64,000 nt of DNA from Kribbella caucasensis (GTDB taxonomy: Bacteria > Actinomycetota > Actinomycetes > Propionibacteriales > Kribbellaceae): assembly GCF_004361855.1 (NCBI RefSeq), contig NZ_SNWQ01000018.1, positions 30,825 through 94,824 on the forward strand, read 5' to 3'. Below are positions 32,839-41,117 of the stretch, one piece after another. Within the stretch, counting starts at the first letter, position 1, and the number at the start of each line of letters is the position of its first letter. The notes below the pieces were generated by a model. The model saw nothing but the letters and a program-made list of their open reading frames with translations. It made no database searches and was not told where the DNA came from. Made by a program: the position numbers and the translations under genes.

Positions 32839-33714
32839 CTAGCTCGCCAGCAATCGATCTAGGGACTCGCGGACACGTTCGGAGTCCTCGCGATATTTGA
32901 GCACGGCCCCCAACGTCGCGGCCGCGGACTGCACGTCCAGGGCGTCCGTACCGAGTGCGTCGATCGCCCGGGCCCAGTCGAGCGTCTCCGCCACGCCGGG
33001 CGGCTTGAGCAGGTCGAGTTCGCGCATCCGCTGCACCGATCGGGCGACCTGTTCGGCGAGCCGGCGGGACACTTCGGGCAGCCGGGTCCGGATGATCTCG
33101 ACCTCGCGCTCCAGGCCGGGGTGGTCGATCCAGTGGTATAGACAGCGGCGTTTGAGCGCGTCGTGTACCTCGCGGGTCCGGTTGGAGGTGAGGACGACGA
33201 TCGGCGGTACCTCCGCGCGGATCGTGCCCAGTTCGGGGATCGTCACCTCGTGGGTGGAGAGGACTTCGAGCAGGAACGCCTCGAACTCGTCGTCGGCCCG
33301 GTCGATCTCGTCCACCAGGAGCACGGCGGGACTCTCACGCAGAGCCCGGAGTACGGGCCGGGCGAGGAGGAACCGCTCGTCGAACAGGGACCGCTCGACC
33401 TCCTCGACCTCGGCGCCGCTGCTGGTCGCCTCGACCGTCCGTAGATGCAAGATCTGGCGCGGGAAGTCCCAGTCGTAGAGGGCCTGGGTCGAGTCGATGC
33501 CCTCGTAGCACTGCAGCCGGATCAGCTGCAGGTCGAGCGCCTCGGCGATGGCCAGGGCGAGAGCGGTCTTGCCGGTTCCGGGTTCGCCTTCCAGCAGCAG
33601 GGGGCGGTCGAGAGCGAGCGCGAGGTAGCCGACCGTGGCCAGGCCCTCGTCGGCGAGGTAACCGGTGCCCCGGAGTCGCGCGGCGAGGTCGGCCGCGGAA
33701 CCGACGACGTTCAT
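32839..33714 (-). CDS. coxD: MoxR-type AAA+ ATPase, CoxD-like
   Basis: A 291-residue AAA+ ATPase of the MoxR group. Walker A is GEPGTGKT at residues 43-50, Walker B is VLLVDEID near 130, and sensor 1 is in VVLTSNRTRE. The ATG at 33714 is preferred; a longer frame would reach into the nadA promoter. It is the first gene of the seven-gene cox-like operon and acts with CoxE as a chaperone for active-site assembly. Confidence 0.93.
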   Translation of the reverse strand: MNVVGSAADLAARLRGTGYLADEGLATVGYLALALDRPLLLEGEPGTGKTALALAIAEALDLQLIRLQCYEGIDSTQALYDWDFPRQILHLRTVEATSSGAEVEEVERSLFDERFLLARPVLRALRESPAVLLVDEIDRADDEFEAFLLEVLSTHEVTIPELGTIRAEVPPIVVLTSNRTREVHDALKRRCLYHWIDHPGLEREVEIIRTRLPEVSRRLAEQVARSVQRMRELDLLKPPGVAETLDWARAIDALGTDALDVQSAAATLGAVLKYREDSERVRESLDRLLAS

Positions 33715-33824
33715 CTGATCAGCATCCGCCCAGCGAGCGCTGCTGCCAAGGAGTGTGAATTTCGCATGCTGGGCAGTGAGGTGTACCACGCGGTCGGACG
33801 TGTCCGGCGTGGCACGATGTTGAC

Positions 33825-35021
33825 GTGACGACAATCGCAGACGGTTCGAAGTCCCTTCCCCTGCTGTTCCTGGGCCGCGACTCCGACCCGCACTCGGAGC
33901 GTGGCGTGGAGTGCCCGGGCGCGCTGCCCCCGGCCTCCGACCCGAACCTGGTCGAGCGGGCGCTGAAAGCCAAGGCCGCCCTCGGCGACCAGGTGTTCGT
34001 GCTGGGCCACCACTACCAGCGCGACGAGGTGATCCAGTTCGCCGATGTCACCGGCGACTCGTTCAAGCTCGCCCGGGACGCGGCGGCCCGCCCGGACGCG
34101 CCGTACATCGTGTTCTGCGGTGTGCACTTCATGGCCGAGTCCGCGGACATCCTGACCAACGAGAACCAGACGGTGATCCTGCCGGACCTCGCCGCCGGCT
34201 GCTCGATGGCTGACATGGCCCGGATCCAGCAGGTCGAGGCGGCCTGGGACGCCCTCGCCGACGCCGGTGTCGCCGATGTCACCGTGCCGGTCACGTACAT
34301 GAACTCCAGCGCCGACATCAAGGCGTTCTGCGGCCGCAACGGCGGAGCGGTCTGTACTTCGAGCAACGCGGATGTCGCGCTCGAGTGGGCTTTCCAGCAG
34401 GGCGAGAAGGTGCTCTTCCTGCCCGACCAGCACCTCGGCCGCAACACCGCCGTCCTGAAGATGGGCATCAGCCTCGACGAGTGCGTCGTCTACGACCCGC
34501 ACAAGCCGGGCGGCGGCCTGTCCCCTGAGCAGCTGGCGAACGCGAAGATGATCCTCTGGCGCGGGCACTGCTCGGTCCACGGCCGCTTCACCGCGGCCGC
34601 TGTGGATGACGTCCGCGCCCGCGTCCCCGGCGTACAGGTGCTCGTGCACCCTGAGTGCCAGCACGAGGTCGTCACCAAGGCGGACCTGGTCGGCTCGACG
34701 GAGTACATCATCCAGACCCTCGACGAGGCCGCGCCCGGGACGTCGTGGGCGGTCGGCACCGAGCTCAACCTGGTCCAGCGTCTCGCGAAGAAGCACGCCG
34801 ACAAGAACATCGTCTTCCTGGACAAGACGGTCTGCTACTGCGCGACGATGAACCGCATCGACCTGCCCCACTTCGTCTGGGCGCTCGAGAACCTGGTCGC
34901 CGGCACCGTGGTCAACCCGATCAAGGTCGACGCCGACACGGAGCACTACGCCAAGATCGCTCTCGACCGCATGCTCGCCCTGCCGGGACTCAGCCACTCA
35001 GGAATGGCCGCCCGCGACTGA
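33825..35021 (+). CDS. nadA: quinolinate synthase
   Basis: A 398-residue quinolinate synthase that condenses iminoaspartate with dihydroxyacetone phosphate in NAD synthesis. GHHYQRDEVIQFADVTGDS is the typical N-terminal motif. Three Cys able to bind the 4Fe-4S cluster are in VFCGVHFMAE, LVHPECQHEV and KTVCYCATMNR. The start is the GTG at 33825. No nadB or nadC is beside it, unlike many actinobacteria. It is divergent from the cox-like operon. Confidence 0.96.
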   Translation: MTTIADGSKSLPLLFLGRDSDPHSERGVECPGALPPASDPNLVERALKAKAALGDQVFVLGHHYQRDEVIQFADVTGDSFKLARDAAARPDAPYIVFCGVHFMAESADILTNENQTVILPDLAAGCSMADMARIQQVEAAWDALADAGVADVTVPVTYMNSSADIKAFCGRNGGAVCTSSNADVALEWAFQQGEKVLFLPDQHLGRNTAVLKMGISLDECVVYDPHKPGGGLSPEQLANAKMILWRGHCSVHGRFTAAAVDDVRARVPGVQVLVHPECQHEVVTKADLVGSTEYIIQTLDEAAPGTSWAVGTELNLVQRLAKKHADKNIVFLDKTVCYCATMNRIDLPHFVWALENLVAGTVVNPIKVDADTEHYAKIALDRMLALPGLSHSGMAARD

Positions 35022-35037
35022 CCCGCGGTTTCTCTGT

Positions 35038-36225
35038 CTACTGGGGGACGTGCGCGGTGGCGTACCAGGCGGCGAGGAGGGCTGGTAGGCGGTCGGGGCC
35101 CCAGCGATCTACCGGAGTGATGCGGCCGCGGAGGCCGGCGAGGCCGCGGGCGAGTTCGCCGACCACGTCGCCGCGCCAGGAGACGACGGCGCCTTCGTCA
35201 GGCCCGACGATGACGGACGGCCCGCCGCGATCGATGCACACCACCGGGCAGCCACTGGCGAGCGCCTCGGTCACCGCCCAACCGGCTGCCTCCCGCATTG
35301 CGGGCGCAAGCAAAGCATCGGCGCGCAACATCGCCGCGAGGACCTCCTCGCGCGGCAGTTGACCGGTGAACTCCACCCGATCCCGGATGCCGAGGCGCTC
35401 GGCCAGCCGCTCGGCGCGACGCCAGTCCGGCCCGTCACCGATCACCCTCAGCTCCCAGTTCGCCGCCTCGGGCCGAGCCATGGTGCTGATCGCCAGCATC
35501 ACGCCCTTCCACGGGATCAGCCGGCCGACGAAGAGGGCCGTCTTCGCGCCCGGCGAGTACGGCTCGTACGGACCGGCCGCACTCGCGAACCGCCGGATCG
35601 CCACATTCGGCTGGACGACGATTTCGCGCGCCGCCTGGCCGAACGTCTCCGCGACATCGTTGTTCTGGGCAACCACCAGGTCGGCCGTCTGAGCGAGCCG
35701 GCGACCCACGAGTTTGCGGGCCACTCCGGTCCAGCCGCGGCGTACCAGCTCACCCACCAGACCACGCCCGCCCAGCCAGTGCGCCAGCGACAACGGCACC
35801 GCGGTGGACCCACCGATCGGACCCCAGATCACCTTCGCAGACGAATGCTGCACGACTCCGGCGGGCATCCAGTCGACCGCGAAGGTGAGGTGGTGGATCA
35901 CGTCGAACGAGTGCTCCGCGTCCAGCCGGCGAGCGGTCCGCCCGGCCAGCCGCTGCCAGAGCGGGTAGTACCAGTAGACGTCGGCGTGCCGACGCCGCAG
36001 CCTGAGCAACCACTTCGGCAGCTCCAGCGGTACGACGGTCAGCGACGGGATCGGCCGGATCGCCAGTTCCTCGGTGAGCTCGTGCGCGAACTTGCCGCGG
36101 GTCAGCAGCCAGACATCGTGATCCCGCGCGGCCGCCTTCGCCCAGGCCCAGCCGGCGCCCGGTTCGGAGCCACCCTGCGGACGGCACGCGTACGCGCTGA
36201 GCAGGACCTTCGGCCGGCCGGCCAT
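35038..36225 (-). CDS. glycosyltransferase family 4
   Basis: A 395-residue GT-B glycosyltransferase. An N-terminal GT4 domain (SAYACRPQGGSEPGAGW) is followed by a C-terminal Glycos_transf_1 domain with KTALFVGRLIPWKG and the donor-binding EX7E in REAAGWAVTEALASG. It is a retaining enzyme, probably cytoplasmic or membrane-associated. It is the last gene of a four-gene unit in which all genes overlap by one to four bases after two nucleotidylyltransferases and a CDP-alcohol transferase. A role in building a surface glycan is inferred from context. Confidence 0.92.
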   Translation of the reverse strand: MAGRPKVLLSAYACRPQGGSEPGAGWAWAKAAARDHDVWLLTRGKFAHELTEELAIRPIPSLTVVPLELPKWLLRLRRRHADVYWYYPLWQRLAGRTARRLDAEHSFDVIHHLTFAVDWMPAGVVQHSSAKVIWGPIGGSTAVPLSLAHWLGGRGLVGELVRRGWTGVARKLVGRRLAQTADLVVAQNNDVAETFGQAAREIVVQPNVAIRRFASAAGPYEPYSPGAKTALFVGRLIPWKGVMLAISTMARPEAANWELRVIGDGPDWRRAERLAERLGIRDRVEFTGQLPREEVLAAMLRADALLAPAMREAAGWAVTEALASGCPVVCIDRGGPSVIVGPDEGAVVSWRGDVVGELARGLAGLRGRITPVDRWGPDRLPALLAAWYATAHVPQ

Positions 36226-36638
36226 CAGGGCCCCTCCAGCAGCCGGCGGAGATCCGTGCTCGACGTGGACGCGGTGTACGGGAAGTAGTGCACGCTCGCA
36301 CCGACCTCGCCGAGCAGCTTCTCCAGCCGGGTGCCCTTCTCGGTGCCCTTCCAGTCGTCACCTTTGAAGAGCACGTCGTACCGCAACTGCTTCCACATCT
36401 CGAACTTGTCGCTGGACCAGTCGCTGACCACCTCGTCGACCAGGCCGATCGCGCGGACCACCTCCATCCGCTCGTCGTGCGGGACCACCGGCGGCCGGCC
36501 CTTGATCTGGGCCACCACCTCGTCCTTGACCACACCGGCGATCAGGTAGTCGCAGTGCTCGCGGGCGCGACGCAGGATGTTCAGGTGTCCGATGTGGAAC
36601 ATGTCGTAGACGCCCGGCGCGTACCCGGTCACTCCCAT
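36225..36638 (-). CDS. TagD-like cytidylyltransferase
   Basis: A 137-residue nucleotidylyltransferase of the glycerol-3-phosphate cytidylyltransferase family. The HxGH motif is in GVYDMFHIGHLN, and the late motif TASTSSTDLRR resembles the ISTTxI/R segment that binds CTP. The start and stop overlap neighbouring genes by one base each. It would form a CDP-activated alcohol from CTP and a polyol or amino-alcohol phosphate. The downstream CDP-alcohol transferase supports a CDP product, but the alcohol is unknown. Confidence 0.9.
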   Translation of the reverse strand: MGVTGYAPGVYDMFHIGHLNILRRAREHCDYLIAGVVKDEVVAQIKGRPPVVPHDERMEVVRAIGLVDEVVSDWSSDKFEMWKQLRYDVLFKGDDWKGTEKGTRLEKLLGEVGASVHYFPYTASTSSTDLRRLLEGP

Positions 36639-37378
36639 CAGCGGACCACCTCCTTCGCCGGCCGGAGCGCTGCCGTCTCGCCGTACCACTTGGCGATCGC
36701 GGCCAGCAGGAAGACCAGGTTGGCCGCCAGCATCAGCCCGTACAGTACGGCGAACAGCGACGGCAGGCCAAGGGTCAGGAACACCAGGCAGAGGATGCCG
36801 TAGTCGGTCGGTGCGATCAGCAACGACTTCAGCACCGAATCGCCGCGGACATTGGACGTCGTGCCACCATGCCGCCGGCGCAGCTGGTCGATCAGGATCA
36901 GCCCGAAGAACATCACCGCGGACACGCACAAATAGCCGAGCGGGACCAGCAGCACGAACTCGTTGCTGAAGGCATCGAACCGGTAGAACGAGACCAGCAC
37001 CGCGCTATGCAGCAGCACGATCTTCACGCAGTCGATCATGTGGTCGAGCCATTCACCGAGCGGCGACCCGCCACCCCGCAACCGGGCGAGCTGTCCGTCG
37101 GCCGAGTCGAGCGCATACCCGAGCACAAGGAACGCGGTGACCACCAGGGCCAACGGCAGGCTCGGCTCGACCGTCGCGATCAGCACGATGCCAATCAACG
37201 AGCAGAACCCGCTCGCCAGGCTCACCTGGTTCGGCGTACGGCCGAGCTGGAACGCGCCCGCCGCAAGATACCGCCCGAGCCGCCGGTTGACGAACCGCGA
37301 GTACGCCGGGGTGCCGGCGGATGGTTTCTGGGCGCGGACCAGTTCCGCGACGACTTCGCCGTAGGAGCGGGCGGTCAT
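36638..37378 (-). CDS. CDP-alcohol phosphatidyltransferase-like membrane enzyme
   Basis: A 246-residue membrane protein with about six helices. The complete CDP-alcohol phosphotransferase signature runs from DSADGQLARLRG to GEWLDHMID (D-x2-D-G-x2-A-R-x8-G-x3-D-x3-D). These enzymes swap CMP for a second alcohol. It is flanked by two small TagD-like nucleotidylyltransferases, with four-base and one-base overlaps. This suggests that one partner makes its CDP substrate in place and the other activates a further group. Confidence 0.93.
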   Translation of the reverse strand: MTARSYGEVVAELVRAQKPSAGTPAYSRFVNRRLGRYLAAGAFQLGRTPNQVSLASGFCSLIGIVLIATVEPSLPLALVVTAFLVLGYALDSADGQLARLRGGGSPLGEWLDHMIDCVKIVLLHSAVLVSFYRFDAFSNEFVLLVPLGYLCVSAVMFFGLILIDQLRRRHGGTTSNVRGDSVLKSLLIAPTDYGILCLVFLTLGLPSLFAVLYGLMLAANLVFLLAAIAKWYGETAALRPAKEVVR

Positions 37379-37806
37379 GCGACGGAACTGCGCGACTGCC
37401 GCGGGCCGATCGCGGCGCGCAGGATCTGGCTGCGGGAACCTCGTCCGGCGGCCAGGGTGCTGATCAGCCCGGCGGGAATCCCGTCCAGCTCGTCAGCACC
37501 GAGCACACCGTCGGTCCCGTCAGCGGCGAACACCGTCCGTACCCCCAGCACGCCGGTCAGCCACTCGGGCTCGACGTCTTCCACCACAACCGTTTCGTCC
37601 ACACAGCGCAGGTGCTCGATGATCTGGGCCCGTTCGAGGAGCGGAACGAAGGGCCGGTCACCCCAGGCGTCCTCGGCCCAGTCGTCGGACAGCACGCCGA
37701 CGATCAACCGGTCGCACTGCTGCCGGGCACGTTCGAGCACGTCCAGGTGACCGACATGGAACAGGTCGAAGACACCGGTCAGATACCCGATGCGTTGCGG
37801 CACCAT
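37375..37806 (-). CDS. second TagD-like nucleotidylyltransferase
   Basis: A 143-residue paralogue of the other nucleotidylyltransferase, with HxGH in GVFDLFHVGHLD and a diverged C-terminus ending GSRSQILRAAIG. The ATG at 37806 has GGGGGAG four bases before it; a GTG at 37818 is the alternative. RfaE-like and TagD-like enzymes of this size cannot be separated safely by eye, so the base used (CTP or ATP) is open. It overlaps the CDP-alcohol transferase gene by four bases. Confidence 0.85.
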   Translation of the reverse strand: MVPQRIGYLTGVFDLFHVGHLDVLERARQQCDRLIVGVLSDDWAEDAWGDRPFVPLLERAQIIEHLRCVDETVVVEDVEPEWLTGVLGVRTVFAADGTDGVLGADELDGIPAGLISTLAAGRGSRSQILRAAIGPRQSRSSVA

Positions 37807-37890
37807 GCGCTCCCCCACTCGCCGACCTTACACCGAGTAGTCACGCTCCGCCTAGCAGCCACTACGTTCAGCCAGGCACGGCGCGCCCGG

Positions 37891-39072
37891 TCAGGCGCGG
37901 GCCGGGTGCCGGGCGATCGCATCGGCATAGATCCTCTCCGTGGCGGCCAGGTCCCGCTCCGGGGTGAAGCGCTCGAGATAGACCTGCCGGGCTCGTTCCC
38001 CGCAGGCTATCGAAGTCGTAGGGTCCGTGATCAACTCGATCGCCTTCCGCAATCCAGCCGAATCACCGGGTTCGGTCAACGCTCCGGTCTCCCCGTCATC
38101 CACCAACTCGGCCAGCGCTCCGATCCGGGACGCGACCACCGGTACGCCGTGCGCGAACGCCTCCACAACCACAAGGCCGAACGTCTCATAAGACCGCGCC
38201 GGTACGACGACGGCGCGCGCGGACCGTAGTACTTCCATGCATTCCTCCCACGGCAGCGCGCCGAGCACCTTTATCGACGGATCCCGCGCGGCTCGGGCAT
38301 CGGCCTCACCCCTCAGCGGGCCGTCACCGATGATGATCAACTCCCCCAGCGAAGAGTCCCACGCCTGGAGCAGATCGGCGAAACCCTTCTCCTCGGTCAG
38401 CCGGCCGAGGAACACGACCCCGTCACCCGCGCCCTCGCGAACCCTGCCGGAGAAGGGAACGGCATGCGGCTTGACCACGATCTGCCCGCCGTCGAACCCG
38501 CCGGCGACGTAGCGCGAGCGGACGAACTCCGATGGCGCGACCAACGTGGTGACGTATCGCTGCCAGGTCCGGAGGCTCTTGTGCACCGTGATCCCGGTGA
38601 CGAGCGGGATGGTCTGCACCTTCGACTCGCGGTAGCAGCCGTGCACCGCACCGCGCCACGGAATCCGGCCGACGCAGGCTTCACACGGACCACCGTCGCG
38701 CTGCAGTACGCCGTTGGCGCACATCAGGCGGAAGTTGTGCAGTGTGGCCACGACCGGGAGACCCAGCTTGTGCGCGGCCCGCAGTACCGACGGACTGAGG
38801 AGCGGGAAGGTGTTGTGCACGTGCACGATGTCGGGCCGCCGCTCGTGCAATCGGAGTGTTAAATCGCGTTCGTCGCCGAATGACCAAACGGAGCGGAACG
38901 GTAACAGAGCGCGATCTTTTCGGCCGAAGCGCGCGATTTCGTCGCTGTTTTGCACGTATTGGTCGACCTCATGTCCTGAGTTACGCAATAAAACAGCCGT
39001 TTGATCCACTACCGTGTTCTCGCCACTGGGTTGACCCGATCGATACCGGTTGTGAAGGATGGCGACCCGCAT
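37891..39072 (-). CDS. glycosyltransferase family 4
   Basis: A 393-residue GT4 enzyme starting MRVAILHNRYRSGQPSGE. Donor-binding motifs are VVFLGRLTEEKG and the EX7E in YETFGLVVVEAFAHG. A central segment with four Cys (CANGVLQRDGGPCEACVGR) is common in a subgroup of actinobacterial GT4 proteins. It heads the unit that runs into the nucleotidylyltransferase cassette 72 bp downstream. The first 200 bp of the gene are far less GC-rich (about 53 percent by hand count of 38881-39060) than the rest. Confidence 0.92.
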   Translation of the reverse strand: MRVAILHNRYRSGQPSGENTVVDQTAVLLRNSGHEVDQYVQNSDEIARFGRKDRALLPFRSVWSFGDERDLTLRLHERRPDIVHVHNTFPLLSPSVLRAAHKLGLPVVATLHNFRLMCANGVLQRDGGPCEACVGRIPWRGAVHGCYRESKVQTIPLVTGITVHKSLRTWQRYVTTLVAPSEFVRSRYVAGGFDGGQIVVKPHAVPFSGRVREGAGDGVVFLGRLTEEKGFADLLQAWDSSLGELIIIGDGPLRGEADARAARDPSIKVLGALPWEECMEVLRSARAVVVPARSYETFGLVVVEAFAHGVPVVASRIGALAELVDDGETGALTEPGDSAGLRKAIELITDPTTSIACGERARQVYLERFTPERDLAATERIYADAIARHPARA

Positions 39073-39194
39073 GAGCACCACCCTAGGCCGTCGGTCAGAG
39101 GTTTCCGCGGTGGTGACGACTGGTACGTGAGGCGCACCGGGGGACGTGGTACCGCGTGCCGCGAAACACCCCGGAGGGTGCTTTGAGGAAGTTC

Positions 39195-40889
39195 ATGTCG
39201 GCGAAGCCGGCGTTGTTCGCCACCATCGCGGTCGTGGTGGTTGGCGCAGCAGTCGCTTACCCCGTGAACTCCCATCAGAAGAACGCGGCATCCACCGAGA
39301 AGTCACGCACCAAAGACGACAATGCGGCCGCCGGGACCGGCTTCCTTCCTTCGCCTTCGCCGTCGCTGCCGCCGGGCACTGTGTCCAGCAAGCCGCCGAC
39401 CGTCGCACCGTCGGCCAAGCCCACCACCCCTGGCCCGAAGAAGAAGCCGACCGCCGCCAAGCCGACCACTGATTCCGGGACCACCAAGCCTGTCGTCACC
39501 AGTGACAGCGCGGGCCCGAGCGTCGCCGGTCCGTGCAGCGGCGTCTCGATCAAGCCCGGACAGAACGCGCAGTCCGTCGTCAACGCACACCCATCCGGCA
39601 CCACCTTCTGCTTCGCCGCCGGCCTGCACCGGATCAGCGAGACGATCCGCCCGAAGGCCAACCAGACAATCGCGAGCGCCAAGCGCGCAGTACTGACCGG
39701 CTCGACCCCGCTGACCAGTTGGAGCAAGTCGGGTGCGGCCTGGGTGACCCGCGGTGCCCTGCCGCCGGCGTACGGGAAGGCCGGGCAGTGTGAGGACAAC
39801 ACGGCCAACATCTGCAGCCTGCGCGAGCAGCTGTTCCTGGACGGCGACCACCTGACCCGGGTGGCGTCGCTCGGCGCGGTCAAGGCCGGCACCTTCTACG
39901 CCGACTACGCCGCCGACGCGATCTACCTCGGCAGCAACCCGTCCGGGCACTCGGTGGAGATGTCGAAGACGGCGACCGCGATCGCGTCGAACCAGCCCGG
40001 CGTCACCGTCCGCGGTCTCACCATCGAGCACTTCGCCAGCCCCGCCCAGGCCGGCGCGCTGGTCTCCGGTCCGGGCTGGAAGGTGAAGGCGAACGAGGTC
40101 CGGTGGAACAAGTCCGTCGGCCTGATGCTGGTGAACGCCGACAACGCGCGGATCGAGCGCAACCTGGTCCACCACAACGGCCAGCTCGGCCTCGGCCAGT
40201 ACAGCTCTGCACAGGCGAACGTCACCTCGAATGTGATCACCTCGAACAACACCGACGGCTTCTGGATCGCCGACTGGGAGTCCGGCGGGATGAAGTCGAC
40301 CCGGTCGTCGGGTGTGGTCAGCGGCAACCTGATCCGGGCCAACAAGGGCATCGGGATCTGGGCCGACGTGGCCGACGACGGGCGGCTGATCAGCAACAAC
40401 AAGATCGTCGACAACGCGGCGGACGGGATCCGGTTCGAGATCAGCCGCAACGGCGTGATCGAGAAGAACACGGTCACCGGCAACGGGTTCGGCACCGGCC
40501 GCGGCTCAGGTTCGTCGCTGTGGGACGGCGGCGGGATCAACGTCAACACGTCGACGAACGTCCAGGTCCGCAACAACGTTGTCACCGGCAACGTCAACGG
40601 CATCTCCATCCAGTCCCGCACCCGCGGCGACGGACCGTGGGGGCGCTACCTGCTCCGCAACGTGCGCGTCACCGGCAACACGGTCGGGATGCCCGGCGGC
40701 ACCCAGGCCACCGGGCTGGTGCAGAACTCGGGCGCCGAGGTGCCGGTCGGCCAGCTGATCTTCAGCGGCAACCGGTACGAGCTGGACCAGCTGGCGGCGC
40801 AGCGCTTCGCCAAGGCCGGTACGAAGCTCACCGCCGAGGGCTGGCGCCAGGCCGGTTACGACACGATCGGCAGCTTCACGGCGAGCTGA
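39195..40889 (+). CDS. membrane-anchored right-handed beta-helix protein (paralogue 1)
   Basis: A 564-residue exported protein. An N-terminal hydrophobic anchor (about residues 8-25) is followed by a Ser/Thr/Pro/Lys-rich linker to about 105, then a parallel beta-helix region of PbH1 repeats (about 230-520). Hallmarks shared with two paralogues in this window include TFCFAAGLHRI, REQLFLDG, LTIEHFAS, GFWIADWESGG and SLWDGGGINVNTS. The ATG at 39195 follows GAGGAAG; a TTG at 39183 behind GGAGGG is an alternative. The fold is that of polysaccharide lyases, epimerases and glycanases. No catalytic residues can be named with confidence. Location inside an exopolysaccharide region suggests action on the glycan. 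Confidence 0.85.
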   Translation: MSAKPALFATIAVVVVGAAVAYPVNSHQKNAASTEKSRTKDDNAAAGTGFLPSPSPSLPPGTVSSKPPTVAPSAKPTTPGPKKKPTAAKPTTDSGTTKPVVTSDSAGPSVAGPCSGVSIKPGQNAQSVVNAHPSGTTFCFAAGLHRISETIRPKANQTIASAKRAVLTGSTPLTSWSKSGAAWVTRGALPPAYGKAGQCEDNTANICSLREQLFLDGDHLTRVASLGAVKAGTFYADYAADAIYLGSNPSGHSVEMSKTATAIASNQPGVTVRGLTIEHFASPAQAGALVSGPGWKVKANEVRWNKSVGLMLVNADNARIERNLVHHNGQLGLGQYSSAQANVTSNVITSNNTDGFWIADWESGGMKSTRSSGVVSGNLIRANKGIGIWADVADDGRLISNNKIVDNAADGIRFEISRNGVIEKNTVTGNGFGTGRGSGSSLWDGGGINVNTSTNVQVRNNVVTGNVNGISIQSRTRGDGPWGRYLLRNVRVTGNTVGMPGGTQATGLVQNSGAEVPVGQLIFSGNRYELDQLAAQRFAKAGTKLTAEGWRQAGYDTIGSFTAS

Positions 40890-41027
40890 GGGCAACCTGC
40901 CCGGCAAGCTGAGGGCCTAGGGCAAGGATTCCTCACGGAGCGCGATCTCGGCCACGCAGCGCGACCGAATTGGGTGCGCACGGCAAACAAATGTCCGACA
41001 CTGGCCGTCGGCAACGAACTTTGCGTG

Positions 41028-41055
41028 TTGCCATGACTGCGTCAGGTAGTAATCT
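41028..41055 (+). promoter_or_regulatory. promoter of beta-helix paralogue 2
   Basis: TTGCCA (41028-41033) and TAATCT (41050-41055), spaced by 16 bp, match a sigma-70-type promoter. They lie within a 228-bp gap after paralogue 1 and leave a leader of about 55 bases. The leader ends with CCCCGGAGGG, similar to the same position before paralogue 1. Confidence 0.55.
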
Positions 41056-41117
41056 TTCCCGGGTAAGCCGCACCAGGGGGGTGCAGAACCTGTACCTCTA
41101 CGCCCCGGAGGGCCGCG

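Noticed and set aside
39073..39194. c-di-GMP (GEMM) or c-di-AMP (ydaO) riboswitch before beta-helix paralogue 1
   Set aside because: I looked for the conserved core bases of both classes and did not find them in either paralogue leader.
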